Assembly: GCA_947177715.1 (NCBI GenBank)
Contig: CAMWVM010000072.1
Coordinates: 1 to 7,381, forward strand
DNA length: 7,381 bases
DNA from: an uncultured Ruminococcus sp.
GTDB taxonomy: Bacteria > Bacillota > Clostridia > Oscillospirales > Ruminococcaceae
Reading direction: 5' to 3'
The notes beneath the pieces are model-generated. The model did not search any database, was not told the DNA's origin, and saw only the letters and a program-made list of their open reading frames with translations. Both the position numbers and the translations under genes were made by a program. Shown piece by piece: positions 5,827 through 7,381 of the stretch. Numbering within the stretch: position 1 is the stretch's first letter; every line of letters starts with the position of its first letter.

Positions 5827-5842
5827 TAAAACCTAAGTTTTA
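5827..5842. repeat. Inverted repeat beside the NlpC/P60 promoter
   Basis: TAAAAC (5827-5832) and GTTTTA (5837-5842) are perfect inverted copies around CTAA. The dyad starts 4 bases upstream of the -35 box of the hydrolase promoter. It could be a regulator site or simply AT-rich sequence; it has no T run or GC stem that would make it a terminator. Confidence 0.45.
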
Positions 5843-5906
5843 TACGCCATTTAACGATGATTTGAAGCTTGAAATATTAAAAAAATATGAAAATGGATAA
5901 AATCTA

Positions 5907-5935
5907 TTGGCATATTAGATAAAATATGATATAAT
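5907..5935 (+). promoter_or_regulatory. Strong extended -10 promoter of the ACT/UPF0210 operon
   Basis: TTGGCA at 5907-5912 and TATAAT at 5930-5935 are separated by 17 bases, matching the consensus at 11 of 12 positions. A TG at 5927-5928 adds an extended -10 element. The transcript would start near 5942 with a leader of about 59 bases. Two copies of GATAAAAT (5896-5903 and 5918-5925), 22 bases apart, flank the -35 box and could be a regulator site. Confidence 0.85.
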
Positions 5936-6000
5936 ATATAAGCATATTGAATTTTATTGGGGTAATATCCCGTTAATCATTTGAAAGGTTGGTATATAGA

Positions 6001-6270
6001 ATGAGAGCAATAGTAACGGTTATTGGTAAAGACGCAGTAGGTATTCTTGCAAAAGTAAGTACAAAGTGTGCTGAATATAATGCAAACGTAATTGAGGTAA
6101 CACAGTCAGTTCTTCAGGACATGTTCGCCATGACTATGCTGATTGATATATCAAATTTGAATAAGGATTTTGCAAGTCTTGCTGATACTCTCGATGAACT
6201 TGGAAATTCCATGGGATTAAAAATACATACAATGCATGAAGATATTTTTAATTGCATGCATCACATCTAA
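6001..6270 (+). CDS. ACT-domain protein, UPF0237 family
   Basis: An 89-residue single-domain protein. Residues 1-20 (MRAIVTVIGKDAVGILAKVS) form the opening strand and ligand loop of an ACT domain. The C-terminal HEDIFNCMHHI (79-89) is the usual ending of the UPF0237 family, whose best-known member is the pneumococcal SP_0238 type. ACT domains generally bind amino acids or other small ligands and dimerise; this family resembles the glycine-cleavage regulator GcvR, but its ligand is not known to me. The ATG at 6001 gives the family N-terminus and length. A TTG four codons upstream is less likely. AAAGG at 5984-5988 is a somewhat distant ribosome binding site. The next gene follows after 18 bases, and these two families are usually adjacent, which suggests one functional unit in the cytosol. 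Confidence 0.92.
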   Translation: MRAIVTVIGKDAVGILAKVSTKCAEYNANVIEVTQSVLQDMFAMTMLIDISNLNKDFASLADTLDELGNSMGLKIHTMHEDIFNCMHHI

Positions 6271-6288
6271 CGGGAGGGTATTGCTTAA

Positions 6289-7381
6289 ATGATAAATACA
6301 TATGACATTTTAGAAACAATTCGTATGATTCAAGATGAATGTCTTGATATTCGTACAATTACAATGGGTATTTCTTTGCTTGATTGTATTGACAGTGATA
6401 TTGATGTTGCATGCGAAAAGGTATATAAAAAGATTACAGAAAAAGCTAAAAACCTTGTAAAGGTCGGAGAAGAAATTGAAAAAGAATTTGGTATTCCTAT
6501 TATCAATAAACGTATTTCTGTTACTCCGATTGCGATAGTTTCTGCTGCATGCAAGTGTTCACCTGTTCCATTTGCAAAGGCTATGGACAGGGCTGCTAAA
6601 GATGTTGGAGTAAATCTCATAGGCGGTTATTCGGCTTTAGTCCAAAAAGGATTTTCAGCCGGCGATATTGAGCTTATTAAGTCAATCCCTGAGGCTTTGT
6701 CATGTACTGAAAGAGTTTGCTCATCTGTAAACATTGGTTCAACAAAGACAGGTATAAATCTTGATGCTTGCAAGCTTATGGGCGGAATCATAAAAGAATG
6801 TGCAGAGAAAACTGTTGATTCGGCTTGCTTTGGTGCTGCAAAGTTAGTTGTATTCTGCAATGCTGTTGAAGACAACCCATTTATGGCAGGAGCTTTCCAT
6901 GGTGTTGGCGAACCGGATTGTATGATTAACGTTGGCGTTTCGGGTCCTGGTGTTGTAAGGGCTGCTTTGAAGAAGTATCCTGATGCAGACATCACTAAGA
7001 TAGCTGATGTAATTAAGAAAATCTCTTATAAAATAACTCGTGTAGGTCAGCTTGTAGGCGTCACAGCTTCTGAAAGACTGGGAGTTCCTTTTGGTATTGT
7101 TGACCTTTCTCTTGCACCAACACCGGCTGTAGGTGACTCGGTTGCACATATCCTTGAGGAAATAGGACTTGAAAAGTGCGGTACTCACGGAACAACCGCA
7201 ACTCTTGCATTGCTTAACGACGCAGTTAAAAAGGGCGGAGTAATGGCTTGTTCAAGAATAGGTGGACTTTCGGGTGCGTTTATACCTGTATCTGAAGATG
7301 CGGGTATGATTGACGCTGCCAAGAGCGGTACATTGACTATTGAAAAGTTAGAGGCAATGACAGCGGTATGTTCAGTAGGTC
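6289..7381 (+). CDS. UPF0210 / 'PFL family' protein (DUF711), partial at 3' end
   Basis: The gene starts at the ATG at 6289, after a strong GGGAGGG site at 6272-6278, and stays open to the window end, giving 364 residues of an expected roughly 450. It belongs to UPF0210, called 'PFL family' because its fold resembles pyruvate formate-lyase-like enzymes. Recognisable blocks are [12 protein letters not shown] (22-33), [16 protein letters not shown] (73-88), [13 protein letters not shown] (109-121), [19 protein letters not shown] (187-205), then [34 protein letters not shown] and [13 protein letters not shown] near the cut end. No glycyl-radical loop is visible in this part. The protein is Cys-rich (15 Cys in the visible part). 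Biochemical activity is, as far as I know, unestablished. It pairs with the upstream ACT-domain gene, which may act as its ligand sensor (inference). Confidence 0.93.
   Translation, partial: MINTYDILETIRMIQDECLDIRTITMGISLLDCIDSDIDVACEKVYKKITEKAKNLVKVGEEIEKEFGIPIINKRISVTPIAIVSAACKCSPVPFAKAMDRAAKDVGVNLIGGYSALVQKGFSAGDIELIKSIPEALSCTERVCSSVNIGSTKTGINLDACKLMGGIIKECAEKTVDSACFGAAKLVVFCNAVEDNPFMAGAFHGVGEPDCMINVGVSGPGVVRAALKKYPDADITKIADVIKKISYKITRVGQLVGVTASERLGVPFGIVDLSLAPTPAVGDSVAHILEEIGLEKCGTHGTTATLALLNDAVKKGGVMACSRIGGLSGAFIPVSEDAGMIDAAKSGTLTIEKLEAMTAVCSVG

Noticed and set aside
5959..5971. GGGGTAATATCCC in the leader of the ACT-domain gene as a hairpin
   Set aside because: Only three or four G-C pairs can form and the loop is not self-complementary; too weak to call a regulatory structure.
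6330..7188. Three minus-strand open frames opposite the last gene
   Set aside because: They overlap a clear UPF0210 coding sequence with conserved family blocks, and lack ribosome binding sites or recognisable products.

Overview
The window looks like chromosomal DNA from a low-GC Gram-positive anaerobe of the class Clostridia (Bacillota), plausibly a gut member of the Oscillospiraceae/Ruminococcaceae or a neighbouring family. The evidence is AT-rich coding and spacer sequence, strong GGAGG-type ribosome binding sites, the gene order aroQ - Xaa-Pro aminopeptidase - efp - acidic zinc-ribbon protein, a transcription-terminating FMN riboswitch in front of a lone ECF riboflavin transporter, a CwlO/PcsB-like coiled-coil NlpC/P60 hydrolase with a Thr/Lys-rich linker, and the ACT-domain (UPF0237) + UPF0210 pair. 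No mobile element, CRISPR array, tRNA or rRNA is visible. The genus is an inference.

Layout. (1) Positions 1-2160, plus strand: the last codons of an unidentified gene, then a tightly packed run of a GNAT N-acetyltransferase, type II 3-dehydroquinate dehydratase (aroQ) and an M24B Xaa-Pro aminopeptidase, with gaps of 14-19 bases. (2) Positions 2161-3363, plus strand: a separate promoter, elongation factor P (efp) with its true start well inside the longest open frame, and a 146-residue very acidic, Cys-rich zinc-ribbon protein. (3) Positions 3364-4380, plus strand: FMN riboswitch, intrinsic terminator, ribU, then a strong terminator that can serve both converging genes. (4) Positions 4386-5823, minus strand: a secreted peptidoglycan hydrolase with a perfect-consensus sigma-A promoter. 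(5) Positions 5896-7381, plus strand: a divergent strong promoter driving a small ACT-domain protein and a UPF0210/'PFL family' protein that runs off the window end.

How the genes fit together. efp relieves ribosome stalling at polyproline stretches and the Xaa-Pro aminopeptidase trims peptides with proline at position 2, so they share a proline theme as well as a location. ribU is controlled by intracellular FMN through its leader: the right arm of its terminator copies the 5' end of the aptamer, which gives a readable switch mechanism. The hydrolase is an envelope remodelling gene unrelated to its neighbours.

The least understood part is the ACT/UPF0210 module. The two genes form one transcription unit, are widely conserved in Firmicutes and, as far as I know, have no established biochemical function. 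The window otherwise looks like ordinary core genome. The most interesting items are this module, the terminator/aptamer mimicry at ribU, and the extremely acidic zinc-ribbon protein, which has no Lys, Arg or His after residue 30.
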